Shown piece after piece: positions 51,406 to 59,905 of a stretch of DNA of 64,000 nucleotides (positions within the stretch are counted from its first letter, which is position 1; each line of letters begins with the position of its first letter). The position numbers and the translations under genes are program-made. The stretch lies in assembly GCF_039534165.1 (NCBI RefSeq), contig NZ_BAAAUX010000003.1:124001-188000 (forward strand), in the 5' to 3' direction. The notes beneath the pieces were generated by a model that saw only the letters and a program-made list of their open reading frames with translations, was not told the origin of the DNA and made no database searches. Source of the stretch: Saccharopolyspora_D taberi (GTDB lineage: Bacteria > Actinomycetota > Actinomycetes > Mycobacteriales > Pseudonocardiaceae).

Positions 51406-51782
51406 GACGACCTCCCTAAGGACTGCTCGGCGTTCCCGCCTGAGCACCGTAGCCGGACGGGGAACCCGCTGGCCCGCGGTTGCGACCTTCGCCCTTTCGA
51501 GTGTTATCCACCACTCGTCCGCCCCCGCCGAGCTGCCGCGCCGGCAGGGTCGGCGATCTGCTCCCGCAGGGCCGGGAACTGCGCATACCGCTACCCGGCG
51601 GGCACCTCCCGCCCGCCGGGTCCGGACGCGGCCGCCGTTGGCGCATCCACGCCGATTCGTTGCGTTCTTGTGGCGAAGGTCAACCCCCGCCGTGCAGAAT
51701 GACGCCGCGAGCTGGTGATCGCTTCCGCAGGACGAGGTCGTAGGGGAAGACGTCCCTCGTCGAACAACAGCGGAGGTCAGCA
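51406..51782. promoter_or_regulatory. Divergent intergenic region
   Basis: 377 nt between the NERD-like gene and the DUF3145 gene. It contains an inverted repeat CGAGTG-N8-CACTCG at 51498-51517 whose centre, TTATCCACC, resembles a DnaA box (8 of 9). No gene is supported. Confidence 0.4.
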
Positions 51783-52286
51783 GTGAGCGCCCGTGGTCCA
51801 ACATGCGGAGTCGTCTACGTCCACTCGTCGCCGTCTGCGGTCTGCCCGCACGTCGAGTGGGCGATCTCCGGCGCGCTCGGAGTCCGGACCGAGCTCCGCT
51901 GGACGGCGCAGCCCGCCGCGCCGGGCCAGCTCCGCGCGGAGTGCAACTGGTCCGGAGAGCCCGGTACGGGCGCGGCCCTGGTCGCCGCGCTGCGGGCGTG
52001 GCCGATGCTGCGCTTCGAGGTCACCGAAGACCCGAGCCCCGGCATCGACGGCCAGCGGTTCTGCCACGTTCCCGGACTCGGGCTGTGGCGGGCCTGCACC
52101 AGCGCCAACGGCGACGTCGTGGTCGGCGAGGACCAGCTGCGCACGCTCGCGGCCAACAGCCGCGGCCCCGAGTCGTTCGCCCACCGGGTGGACCAGCTGC
52201 TGGGCGCGGCGTGGGACGACGCCCTGGAGCCGTTCCGCCGCGCGGGCGACGGCGCACCGGTGACCTGGCTGCACCGCGTCGGCTGA
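51783..52286 (+). CDS. DUF3145 family protein
   Basis: A 167-residue soluble protein of the actinobacterial DUF3145 family: CGVVYVHSSPSAVCPHVEWAI, then LRFEVTEDPSPGIDGQRFCHVPGLGLWRA, HRVDQLLGAAWDDALEPFRRA and WLHRVG at the end. Function unknown; its sequence is strongly conserved within the phylum. GGAGGTCAGCA precedes the GTG. Confidence 0.88.
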   Translation: MSARGPTCGVVYVHSSPSAVCPHVEWAISGALGVRTELRWTAQPAAPGQLRAECNWSGEPGTGAALVAALRAWPMLRFEVTEDPSPGIDGQRFCHVPGLGLWRACTSANGDVVVGEDQLRTLAANSRGPESFAHRVDQLLGAAWDDALEPFRRAGDGAPVTWLHRVG

Positions 52287-52356
52287 CGGCGCAGGTCTGT
52301 GGGCTTTCGCCGGGGAAGCGCTGATCCCGGCGGGTGCGCTGTGGGAAGCTCCAGGG

Positions 52357-52947
52357 GTGTCGACTTCTCCCACCAGGTCCACCGGTCGCCCGTGGCTGAA
52401 GTGGGGTGTCCCGCTCGCCGCCGTCGTCGTCGCGCTCGCGGCGTTGGGCGGACTGGTCGCGCGCACCCCCGCAGGCCGGCCAACGCCCGATGCCACCTCC
52501 GAGCTGGCCCCGCAGTCGCTGCGCGCGGACGAGGGCGGCGGCCAGGTGCTCGTAGACCTCAGCCCCGACGCGACCGCGCACCCCGACCAGTCCACGGTCC
52601 GGTACCTGCTGGAGCGCCACTTCAACGCGATCAACTTCAAGCAGTACGACGTGTGGAAGGAAACCGTGGTCCCCGCCCGGCAGCAGGAGAAGCCGAAGAA
52701 GCTGTGGGAGCGGGAGTACCAGAGCACCGACGACCGCGACATCAGGGTGCACCGCATCGAGCCAGGTCCGGATTCGTCGCTGCGGGTCATGCTGACCTTC
52801 ACCAGCACCCAGGACCCGGCCAGCTCGCCCGACTCCCGCTCCAGGTGTCTCAAGTGGAACGTCGTCTACCCGCTGGTCCCGGACTCCGGCGGGCTGCGGC
52901 TGGACACCGCCAGGCTGCCGGGCAGCGCCCAGTACGCGCCCTGCTGA
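52357..52947 (+). CDS. Membrane-anchored hypothetical protein
   Basis: A 196-residue protein with one N-terminal helix (WGVPLAAVVVALAALGGLVA). The extracytoplasmic domain, VRYLLERHFNAINFKQYDVWKETVV, resembles a SnoaL/NTF2-like cone or the Mce-associated membrane proteins of actinobacteria. No mce genes are nearby, so the name is not used. Two cysteines (RCLKW; YAPC) could pair. No clear ribosome-binding site precedes the GTG start. Confidence 0.72.
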   Translation: MSTSPTRSTGRPWLKWGVPLAAVVVALAALGGLVARTPAGRPTPDATSELAPQSLRADEGGGQVLVDLSPDATAHPDQSTVRYLLERHFNAINFKQYDVWKETVVPARQQEKPKKLWEREYQSTDDRDIRVHRIEPGPDSSLRVMLTFTSTQDPASSPDSRSRCLKWNVVYPLVPDSGGLRLDTARLPGSAQYAPC

Positions 52948-52949
52948 CG

Positions 52950-52987
52950 ACGACGGGCCACCCCGGAGATCCGGGATGGCCCGTCGT
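52950..52987. terminator. Bidirectional terminator before fabF
   Basis: A long stem: ACGACGGGCCA / TGGCCCGTCGT (11 bp), continued after one mismatch by CCCGGA / TCCGGG. It lies between the convergent stops of the membrane protein and fabF. Confidence 0.85.
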
Positions 52988-53007
52988 GGAAGAGTCCCGC
53001 CCGCGCG

Positions 53008-54252
53008 TCAGGCCCGGGCGAAGGTCAGGGCGACGTTGTGCCCGCCGAAACCGAAGGCGTCGTTGATCGCCGCGGTCTGCTCGACCTGCCGCGGCTTGTC
53101 GGCGACCACGTCGAGCTCGACCTTCGGGTCGAGCTTCTCCAGGTTCCGGGTAGCCGGGATGATGCCGTCGCGCAGCGACAGCACCGTGACGATGCTCTCC
53201 ACCGCACCGGCCCCGCCGACCAGGTGGCCCAGCGCGCCCTTCGGCGCGGTCAGCACCACGTCGTCGCCCAGCGCCTTGCGGATCGACTGGGCCTCGCCCA
53301 CGTCGCCGACCACGGTGGACGTCGCGTGCGCGTTGACGTGCCCGATGTCGGACGCCGACAGCTCGCCGGACTCCAGCGCCTTGCGGATGGCCGAGCTCTG
53401 CCCGATGCCGTCCGGGTGGCTGCCGGTGATGTGGTAGGCGTCCGAGGTGATGCCGACACCCGCGAGCCTGCCGTAGATCCGCGCACCGCGGGCCCTGGCG
53501 TGCTCGGCGCTCTCCAGCACCATCACGCCCGCGCCCTCGCCCATGACGAAGCCGTCGCGGTCCACGTCGAACGGGCGGGAGGCCAGCTCCGGCTCGTCGT
53601 TGCGGGTGCTCAGCGTCCGCGCCTGCGCGAAGCCGGCGATCGTGATCGGGTGGATGCAGGCTTCGGCACCACCGGCGACCACCACGTCGGCCTGCCCGGA
53701 GCGGATCATCTCCCAGCCCTTGGCCAGGCCCTCGGCACCCGACGCGCAAGCCGACGCGGGGGAGTGCACCCCGGCGCGGGCCCGCAGGTCGAGGCTGACG
53801 TAGGCGGCCGGGCCGTTGGGCATCAGCATCGGCACGGTCAGCGGCGAGACCTTGCGCAGCCCGTGCTCCTCCAGCAGGTCGTCCTGCTGGAGCAGCGTCA
53901 CCGGGCCGCCGATGCCGGTGCCCAGCGCGACGCCGAGCCGGTCCGGGTCGACCGGTTCCTGCTCGTCGGTGGGCAGCTCGTAGCCCGCGTCGGCCCACGC
54001 CTCGCGCGCCGCGATCACGGCGATCTGCTCGCAGCGGTCCATCCGGCGCAGCTGCACCCGGGGCAGGACCTCACTGGGCTCGACGGCCAGCGGCGCGCCG
54101 ATCTTGGCGGGCAGGTCGAACCGCTGGACCCAGTCGGCGTCCAGCACCCGGACCCCGCTCCGGCCGTTGATGACTCCGTCCCAGGTGGACGCGACGTCGC
54201 CGCCCAGCGGCGTCGTCGCGCCCAGCCCGGTGATGACGACTTCGGTTGTCAT
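53008..54252 (-). CDS. fabF: Beta-ketoacyl-ACP synthase II
   Basis: A 414-residue condensing enzyme that elongates acyl-ACP in fatty-acid synthase II. The catalytic Cys is in SACASGAEGL, with His in VNAHATSTVVGD and in KGALGHLVGGAG. The first His motif reads NAHATST where NAHGTST is usual. It is the last gene of the fabD-fabH-acpP-fabF operon; its ATG overlaps the acpP stop (ATGA). Confidence 0.95.
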   Translation of the reverse strand: MTTEVVITGLGATTPLGGDVASTWDGVINGRSGVRVLDADWVQRFDLPAKIGAPLAVEPSEVLPRVQLRRMDRCEQIAVIAAREAWADAGYELPTDEQEPVDPDRLGVALGTGIGGPVTLLQQDDLLEEHGLRKVSPLTVPMLMPNGPAAYVSLDLRARAGVHSPASACASGAEGLAKGWEMIRSGQADVVVAGGAEACIHPITIAGFAQARTLSTRNDEPELASRPFDVDRDGFVMGEGAGVMVLESAEHARARGARIYGRLAGVGITSDAYHITGSHPDGIGQSSAIRKALESGELSASDIGHVNAHATSTVVGDVGEAQSIRKALGDDVVLTAPKGALGHLVGGAGAVESIVTVLSLRDGIIPATRNLEKLDPKVELDVVADKPRQVEQTAAINDAFGFGGHNVALTFARA

Positions 54253-54488
54253 GCGTTCGAGGCGATGTAGTTCACCGCATCACCGACGGTCTTGAGGTTG
54301 GCCAGCTCGTCGTCGGGGATCTTGACACCGAACTTGTCCTCGGCCTGGACGGCGATCTCGACCATCGACAGCGAGTCGATGTCCAGGTCGTCCACGAAGG
54401 ACTTGTCGGTGGTCACGTCCTCCGCGTCGACACCGGCGACCTCTTCGACGATGGCGGCCAGACCAGTTGTGATTTCCTCGTTCGACAC
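54249..54488 (-). CDS. acpP: Acyl carrier protein
   Basis: A 79-residue ACP. The phosphopantetheine attachment serine lies in DLDIDSLSMVEI. The acidic helices II and III are typical. The start is a GTG. It lies between fabH (66-nt gap) and fabF (4-nt overlap), the canonical actinobacterial type II fatty-acid operon. Confidence 0.96.
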   Translation of the reverse strand: MSNEEITTGLAAIVEEVAGVDAEDVTTDKSFVDDLDIDSLSMVEIAVQAEDKFGVKIPDDELANLKTVGDAVNYIASNA

Positions 54489-54554
54489 GGTGGTGTTCCT
54501 TCCTTGTTCCGGATGTGCGACCGGGGACTCTTCCCGCGGTGGTGGGGGGTGCCC

Positions 54555-55532
54555 TCAGGGGCAGATGGCGACCTGCCCGGCGTAGGACAGACCCGCGCCG
54601 AAGCCGACCAGCAGCATCACGTCGCCGCTGGAGATCTCGCCCGCCGACCGCATGTGGTCGATCGCGAGCGGGATCGATGCCGACGAGGTGTTGCCGGAGT
54701 AGACGATGTCACGTGCGACCACGAGGTCGTCACGGGCACCCTGCGACTGGAGCTTCTTGGCGATGGCCTCGACGATGCGCAGGTTCGCCTGGTGCGGCAC
54801 CAGGACGTCCACATCGGACAGCTTCAGCCCGGCGAGCTCCACCGCGCGGGCCGCCACCGGCGCGATCTGGGTGGTCGCCCACCGGAAGACCGCCTGGCCC
54901 TCCTGGTAGATGTACTTGTCGTCGCGCAGGTAGATGGTGTCGACCAGGTCGCCCGCGCTGCCGAGGGTCGCCGGGCCGATCTCGGCCTGCTCGGCCGGAC
55001 CGACCACCGCGGCACCCGCGCCGTCGGCGAAGATGATGCAGTTCGCCCGGTCCTCCCAGTCCAGCCACTCCTGGAACCGCTCCGAGCCGATGACCAGCAC
55101 GTTGCGGGCCGAGCCCGCGCGCACCGCGTCGGAGGCGACCGACAGCGCGTAGACGAAGCCGGCGCAGGCGGCGTTGACGTCGAAGGCGCTCTTGGCCTTG
55201 ATGCCGATCTGGTCCGAGACCTGGGCGGCGGCGTTGGGGATGCCGCCGATCATGGTGCAGGTCGCGACGATCACCTGGTCCACGTCGTCGGGCGTCAGCC
55301 CGGCGTTGGCGATGGCCTTGGCGCCGGCCTCGACCGCCATCGAGACCACGGTCTGGTGGTCCTCGCCGAGGCGGCGGCTGATGATGCCGACCCGCTGGCG
55401 GATCCACTCGTCGTTGGTGTCGACGATCTTGGCGAGGTCGTCGTTGGTGACCACCCGGTTGCCCTGGGTGCTGCCGAAACCGAGCAGCTTGGTGGCGGGC
55501 GGCGGGGTTGCCTGCCGGATGGTGGGGGTCAC
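54555..55532 (-). CDS. fabH: Beta-ketoacyl-ACP synthase III
   Basis: A 325-residue initiating condensing enzyme that joins acyl-CoA to malonyl-ACP. The catalytic triad is visible: Cys in NAACAGFVYAL, His in VPHQANLRI, Asn in SGNTSSASIPLA. The starter preference (often branched-chain in actinomycetes) is not readable here. Its GTG overlaps the fabD stop (GTGA). Confidence 0.96.
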   Translation of the reverse strand: MTPTIRQATPPPATKLLGFGSTQGNRVVTNDDLAKIVDTNDEWIRQRVGIISRRLGEDHQTVVSMAVEAGAKAIANAGLTPDDVDQVIVATCTMIGGIPNAAAQVSDQIGIKAKSAFDVNAACAGFVYALSVASDAVRAGSARNVLVIGSERFQEWLDWEDRANCIIFADGAGAAVVGPAEQAEIGPATLGSAGDLVDTIYLRDDKYIYQEGQAVFRWATTQIAPVAARAVELAGLKLSDVDVLVPHQANLRIVEAIAKKLQSQGARDDLVVARDIVYSGNTSSASIPLAIDHMRSAGEISSGDVMLLVGFGAGLSYAGQVAICP

Positions 55533-56452
55533 GCGTTGCTCCCGTCGAGTAGTTCGGCGACCTTGTCCAGGTCTGCCGGGGTCTTCAGCGGCACCGCCTT
55601 GGTGCCCTTGAGCTCGCGCTTGACCAGGCCGGACAGGGTGCCTGCGGGCGGCAGCTCGACCACGGCCTCCACCCCGCGCTCGCCGAGCGCGGTCATGCAG
55701 CTGTCCCAGCGCACCGGGCTGGTGACCTGCGCGACCAGCCTGCGCAGGACCTCGTCGGCAGCGCCGACGAAGGTCCCGTCGGCGTTGGACAGCAGCGGCA
55801 GCTCGGGGTCGCTGGTGGTGACCTGCTCGGCGTGCTTCTCCAGCGCTTCCCGCGCGGGCGCCATGAACCGGGTGTGGAAGGCGCCCGCGACGGCGAGCGG
55901 GCGCACCCGCGCGCCCTCGGGCGGCTCCTCGGCCAGCGCCTCCAGCGCGGGCACCCGCCCGGCGGCGACGATCTGACCGGCGCCGTTGCGGTTGGCCGGG
56001 TCGAGTCCGAGGCCGTCGAGGTGCTTGACCACGGTCTCGGGATCGCCGCCGAGGACCGCGGACATGCCGGTCGGCTCCAGCCCGCAGGCCGCGGCCATCT
56101 CCCGGCCGCGCACGGCGGCCAGCGACACGGCGTCGTCGAAGGTCAGCGCACCGGCTACCGCCGCGGCGGCGAGCTCACCGACGGAGTGCCCGGCGACCGG
56201 CGTGTCCTCCGGGATCCGGATCCGCCCGCGCAGCTCGTCGGCCGCGATCAGCGACAGCGCCACGACCAGCGGCTGGGTGACCGCCGTGTCCTTGATCTCG
56301 TCCGCCTCGGCGGTGGTGCCCAGCCGCACGAGGTCCAGGCCGATGCGGTCGGACCAGGCGGAGAGGCGTTCCTCGACACCGTCGAGTTCGAGCCACGGGT
56401 TCAGCATGCCGGGGGCCTGGGAGCCCTGTCCGGGAGCGAGCAGCGCGATCAC
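55529..56452 (-). CDS. fabD: Malonyl-CoA:ACP transacylase
   Basis: A 307-residue acyltransferase that loads malonyl onto ACP. It opens with VIALLAPGQGSQAPGML. The catalytic Ser is in AGHSVGELAAA and the His in AGAFHTRFMAPA. The GTG at 56452 matches the usual family start (the M. tuberculosis FabD also begins IALLAPGQGSQ), although no ribosome site precedes it and a leaderless start is possible. It is first in the fatty-acid operon, 207 nt after the start-proximal regulator gene's stop. Confidence 0.95.
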   Translation of the reverse strand: MIALLAPGQGSQAPGMLNPWLELDGVEERLSAWSDRIGLDLVRLGTTAEADEIKDTAVTQPLVVALSLIAADELRGRIRIPEDTPVAGHSVGELAAAAVAGALTFDDAVSLAAVRGREMAAACGLEPTGMSAVLGGDPETVVKHLDGLGLDPANRNGAGQIVAAGRVPALEALAEEPPEGARVRPLAVAGAFHTRFMAPAREALEKHAEQVTTSDPELPLLSNADGTFVGAADEVLRRLVAQVTSPVRWDSCMTALGERGVEAVVELPPAGTLSGLVKRELKGTKAVPLKTPADLDKVAELLDGSNA

Positions 56453-56659
56453 GCTTGCTACTGAACACGTCCGGGTGTGCCCGTCGTGATGCCGGGATGG
56501 ACGAAGTCCGCCAGGCAAAGTTGTGGGGTGTCTACAACCCGCCTGCTCAGGTGCATCTGCGCTGGTCGGCCGTGTCCGGATGGTGACATGGCGGTTATCC
56601 GGGAGCCGGTGAGATTTCACTCGAAAGTGTTGCAATCGGCCCGGTCGGATGTTGGCGGA

Positions 56660-57862
56660 TCACCACAGCCCGCGCGACTTCGCCAGCCGCCCGACGGCGA
56701 GCCCGACCCGCAGCACCAGCGCGTCCCGCGGGTTCGACGGGGTGCGGCCGGTGAGCTCGGCGACCCGGCGCAGCCGGTAGCGGACGGTGTTGGGGTGCAC
56801 GTAGAGCTGGCGGGCGCAGTTCTCCAGCACGCCGCCGACCTCGAGGTAGGTGTCGACCGTCTCCATCAGCGCGCCGCCCGCGTCGACCAGCGGCAGCACG
56901 ATCCGCTCGACGAGCTGGCGCTCGGCCTCCGGATCGCCCGCCAACGCCCGCTCCGGCAGCAGGTCCGCCGACTGCACCGGTCGCGGTGCGGTCGGCCAGG
57001 CCACCACGGCGCGCAGCGCCGACATCGCGTCCGCCGCCGACCGGTGCGCCTCGGCGAGGCTGGTCACCGTCGGCCCGACCACGACCGGGCCCTCGTCGAA
57101 AGCCTCGGCCAGCCGCGCCGCGGCCTCCTCGTCGCCGCGCTCCTCGGACGGACCGCCGAAGACCACCACGAGCCGGGTCCCCTGCACGCCGAGCAGCACC
57201 GGCCGCCCGAGCCGGGCCGCGCGGCTGCGCACCTGGTAGACGATCGTCGGCGGGTCGTCCGCAGGCGAGGTCCCGACCAGCACGGTCGCCTCCGACGACG
57301 GTTCCCAGCCCAGTGCCGCGGCGCGGGACAGCAGCGACTCCTCGGCGTCGCCGCGCACGATGCCGTCGACGACCAGCGCCTCCAGCCGGGCGTCCCAGGC
57401 GCCGCGCGCCTCCGCGGCGGCGGCGTAGGAGGTCGCGGCGGCGAAGGCGATCTCGCGGGTGTAGCGCAGGATCCACTCGCGCAGCACCGAGCGTTCGCCG
57501 GGTTCGTCGGCGAGCTCGGGCAGCTGCTGCTCGAACACGTCGATCGCGGCGCGCACCAGCTCCAGCGTCTGCCGGAGGCTGACCCAGCGCGAGAGGTCGC
57601 GCGGGGCGGAGCGGAACGCCTCCGCGGTGAGCCGGATCGCCTCGGTCGGATCCTGCAGCCAGGCCACGAAGTTCGACACCCCGGTCTGGGTCACCAGCAG
57701 CACGCTCGCGCGCTGGTCGGCGGGCATCCGCCGGAACCACGGCAGTCGCTGCTCCATCGCGGCGATGCTGGCGGTGGCCAGGCCACCGGAAGCGCGTTCG
57801 AGCCGGCGCAGCGTGGCGGCCGAAACCTGACGTGGTTCGTCGCCTGCCCGTTCGGTAGCCAT
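56660..57862 (-). CDS. fasR: PucR-family regulator of fatty-acid synthesis (FasR-type)
   Basis: A 400-residue transcription regulator. An N-terminal region (ASIAAMEQRLPWFRRMPADQRASVLLVTQTGV) precedes the middle GGDEF-like/PucR sensor part. The C-terminal PucR helix-turn-helix (YLEVGGVLENCARQLYVHPNTVRYRLRRVAELTG) is complete. The same gene lies upstream of fabD in Streptomyces (fasR) and activates the fab operon; the role here follows from synteny. The ATG at 57862 is chosen; an upstream in-frame extension has intergenic-like composition. Confidence 0.9.
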   Translation of the reverse strand: MATERAGDEPRQVSAATLRRLERASGGLATASIAAMEQRLPWFRRMPADQRASVLLVTQTGVSNFVAWLQDPTEAIRLTAEAFRSAPRDLSRWVSLRQTLELVRAAIDVFEQQLPELADEPGERSVLREWILRYTREIAFAAATSYAAAAEARGAWDARLEALVVDGIVRGDAEESLLSRAAALGWEPSSEATVLVGTSPADDPPTIVYQVRSRAARLGRPVLLGVQGTRLVVVFGGPSEERGDEEAAARLAEAFDEGPVVVGPTVTSLAEAHRSAADAMSALRAVVAWPTAPRPVQSADLLPERALAGDPEAERQLVERIVLPLVDAGGALMETVDTYLEVGGVLENCARQLYVHPNTVRYRLRRVAELTGRTPSNPRDALVLRVGLAVGRLAKSRGLW

Positions 57863-58331
57863 GGCTCCAGAATCGCACGCGGCCTGATCGCGCCCGGCCG
57901 GGTGCGGGTCGGATCGGTGCCAGGTCACACCGGCAACTCTCGGTCGATCGAGTGCGGAAATGACACTTTGGTGACGCTTGTTCCGCGATTTCTCGGCGAG
58001 GTCGCCGATTCCCGCTTTACGGACGAGCCGGTTGAATCCGATTCTGCCGAACAGCAGCTGGATTCCCTTTGCTGACCTTTTCGCCACCAGCCATCCGGCC
58101 AGCAGCAGAATTGGTGGCGCTGGGCGTGATCGCCGCGCTGAACCAGATCGGAATCGCGCTCACCGTGACCACGCCGGTGCTGGCCACGACGGGCGGCGGG
58201 TTTGGCCACGCCTGACCGGTGGCCGGGGACCTCGATCGAGCGGTCCCGGCCATTTTCACGCGGTTGGCCGTGGCCGGTCCGCGGCGGCGGCGACACCATG
58301 GAACGACGCCGACGATCAGGGAGTGATCGCG
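57863..58331. promoter_or_regulatory. Divergent intergenic region fasR / amidase
   Basis: 469 nt with more A+T than its neighbours. It holds the promoters of both genes. The only coding-like signal is a 33-codon hydrophobic ORF at 58115-58216 (plus strand), which lacks a ribosome-binding site and is not annotated as a gene. Confidence 0.45.
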
Positions 58332-59213
58332 ATGGCATTGCCTCTCGCATGGCTGGCGGACGTCCTGCGGGCAGCGGGGCTGAAGGTCGTCGAGACCCCG
58401 GGGTGGAAGGAGCGGTCCGCCAACTCGGGGCCGCTGCCCGACCCGGTCGGCGTCCTCGAACACCACACCGCCTACGTCGCGTCCTACGAGAACCCGGCGC
58501 CCAGCCTCCAGCTCTGCATCGACGGCCGCCCGGACCTCAAGGGCCCGCTGTGCCACGGGCTGATCGGCTACGACGGCGTGATCCACGTGATCGCGGCCGG
58601 CCGCGCCAACCACGCCGGGGAGGCCAGGGAGTCCGGGCCGAACCCGGGCGGTGACGGCAACGTCCTCTACGTCGGGTTCGAGTGGGACTACCAGGGCGTC
58701 GACCAGCAGCCCAGCCCCGAGCAGTACGCCGCCGCCCTGCGCGCGACGGCCGCCGTGCTGCGCCACCTCGGCCGCCCGGACGAGGCCGCGCGCGGCCACA
58801 AGGAGACCAGCACCACCGGCAAGATCGACCCCGGTCACGTGGACATGGACAGGTTCCGCAGCGAGCTGTCCGGCAGGAACGAGGAGGGCGAGATGACTCC
58901 GGAACAGGACGCGATCCTGCGGCGGATCGAGAACGAGCTGCTCGGCCCGCGCGGCCCGAAGGGCGAGATCACCGGCTGGGACACCGACCTGGGCCCGCGC
59001 ACGATCGTGGCGATGCTGGTGGACCTGGTGAACGGGCTGCTCGCGCAGCGCCCCGGCGCGGTGCCGCAGCAGCGGTCGCTGGACGCGGAGGGGATCAGGT
59101 CCGCGTTCCAGGCGCTGCCGCCGGAGCAGGCCGCGCCGCTGCTCGCGGAGTTGGTGCGGATCCAGCAGGAGCGGCAGCTCACCCCGGAGCAGCACGCCCA
59201 GCAGAAGGCCTGA
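58332..59213 (+). CDS. Phage-type N-acetylmuramoyl-L-alanine amidase (endolysin-like)
   Basis: A 293-residue protein. Residues ~1-180 form an amidase_2/PGRP domain: LEHHTAY with a zinc His, NVLYVGFEWDY, and GHKETSTTGKIDPGHV with the final ligand region. The C-terminal ~110 residues are helical and charged (DTDLGPRTIVAMLVDLVNGLL; LLAELVRIQQERQLTPEQ) and match the tail of actinophage endolysins more than a known wall-binding module. There is no signal peptide, as in phage lysins that need a holin. No other phage gene is near, so it is a remnant or domesticated gene. AGGGAG lies 9-10 nt before the ATG. Confidence 0.87.
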   Translation: MALPLAWLADVLRAAGLKVVETPGWKERSANSGPLPDPVGVLEHHTAYVASYENPAPSLQLCIDGRPDLKGPLCHGLIGYDGVIHVIAAGRANHAGEARESGPNPGGDGNVLYVGFEWDYQGVDQQPSPEQYAAALRATAAVLRHLGRPDEAARGHKETSTTGKIDPGHVDMDRFRSELSGRNEEGEMTPEQDAILRRIENELLGPRGPKGEITGWDTDLGPRTIVAMLVDLVNGLLAQRPGAVPQQRSLDAEGIRSAFQALPPEQAAPLLAELVRIQQERQLTPEQHAQQKA

Positions 59214-59225
59214 GGAAGATCCTCG

Positions 59226-59260
59226 GATCGCCGCTGCCCGGACCGGGTGGCGGCGATTCC
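59226..59260. terminator. Hairpin between amidase and DUF3263 gene
   Basis: ATCGCCGC / GCGGCGAT arms (8 bp) with an inner CCC-GGACC-GGG stem. It lies between convergent stops and probably serves both. Confidence 0.7.
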
Positions 59261-59264
59261 GCTT

Positions 59265-59495
59265 TCAGCGGCGGGCGGAGCGGCGCTGCTCGCGTTCGTC
59301 GCGTAACCGCAGCAGCCGTTTGACCAGCGACGGCTGCTGCGCGAGCGCCTCCGGCTGGTCCAGCAGCCGGTTCAGCCGCTGGTAGTAGCGGTTCGGCGAG
59401 AGCCCGAAGCGCTCCTGGATGACGCGCTCCTTGTTGCCCGCGTGGTGCCACCACTCGTTCTCGAAGGCGAGGATGGCGCGATCCCTGTCGTTCAC
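59265..59495 (-). CDS. DUF3263 family protein
   Basis: A 76-residue basic protein of the actinobacterial DUF3263 family: DRDRAILAFENEWWHHAGNK, then RFGLSPNRYYQRLNRLLDQPEAL, and a basic RDEREQRRSARR tail. The sequence suggests a helix-turn-helix that may bind DNA (inference). The GTG at 59495 has GGGGAGG 8-9 nt upstream. Confidence 0.9.
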   Translation of the reverse strand: MNDRDRAILAFENEWWHHAGNKERVIQERFGLSPNRYYQRLNRLLDQPEALAQQPSLVKRLLRLRDEREQRRSARR

Positions 59496-59660
59496 GAGTC
59501 CGACCCTCCCCGGTTCGATCTTCGGCCGTGCCGAGTTTACCCAGTGGCGTACTGCTGTTCGATCGGCCGTTCGGCGTTGTTCGCCTCGTGTGATCCACCC
59601 CACCAGCGGGTGCCGGAACAAGGTCGGCAGCGCAGGATGTTGGGCGGAGTACGAACGTCG

Positions 59661-59798
59661 TGCGCTCCGGGGCTCGGTGGAATTCCGAACCGGCGGTGAA
59701 AGTCCGCGAACCGGCGCCGTTCCCGAACGGGACGGCGCGGGCCGATCCGGTGGAAATCCGGAACCGACGGTGAAAGTCCGGATGGGAGGCAGCGCACG
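59661..59798 (+). ncRNA. FMN riboswitch (RFN element)
   Basis: The closing helix P1 is GTGCGCT (59661-59667) with AGCGCAC (59792-59798). Inside are the conserved cores GAACCGGCGGTGAAAGTCC and GAACCGACGGTGAAAGTCC, and the two GGTGGAA(A/T)TCC halves. The 3' GGATGGGAGGCAGCGCAC completes the RFN consensus. It precedes the riboflavin transporter gene by 107 nt; FMN binding would reduce its expression (established for RFN elements). Confidence 0.96.
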
Positions 59799-59905
59799 GG
59801 TGCCGGACGATGCCGCGGCGCAGTGCGCCCGCGGCGGGGTCCGCGCTCCCGCCGACCGCGCGCACCGCCCACCCGGGGTTTCACGACCTGCCGGAGGGAA
59901 CGCAG

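Noticed and set aside
51504..51512. DnaA-box-like TTATCCACC
   Set aside because: A single site with no cluster of boxes, no dnaA/dnaN nearby and no AT-rich unwinding region; not an origin.
58115..58216. 33-codon hydrophobic ORF (LGVIAALNQIGIALTV) upstream of the endolysin, reminiscent of a holin
   Set aside because: No ribosome-binding site, shorter than known holins, and the frame begins right after a stop; not enough to call a gene.
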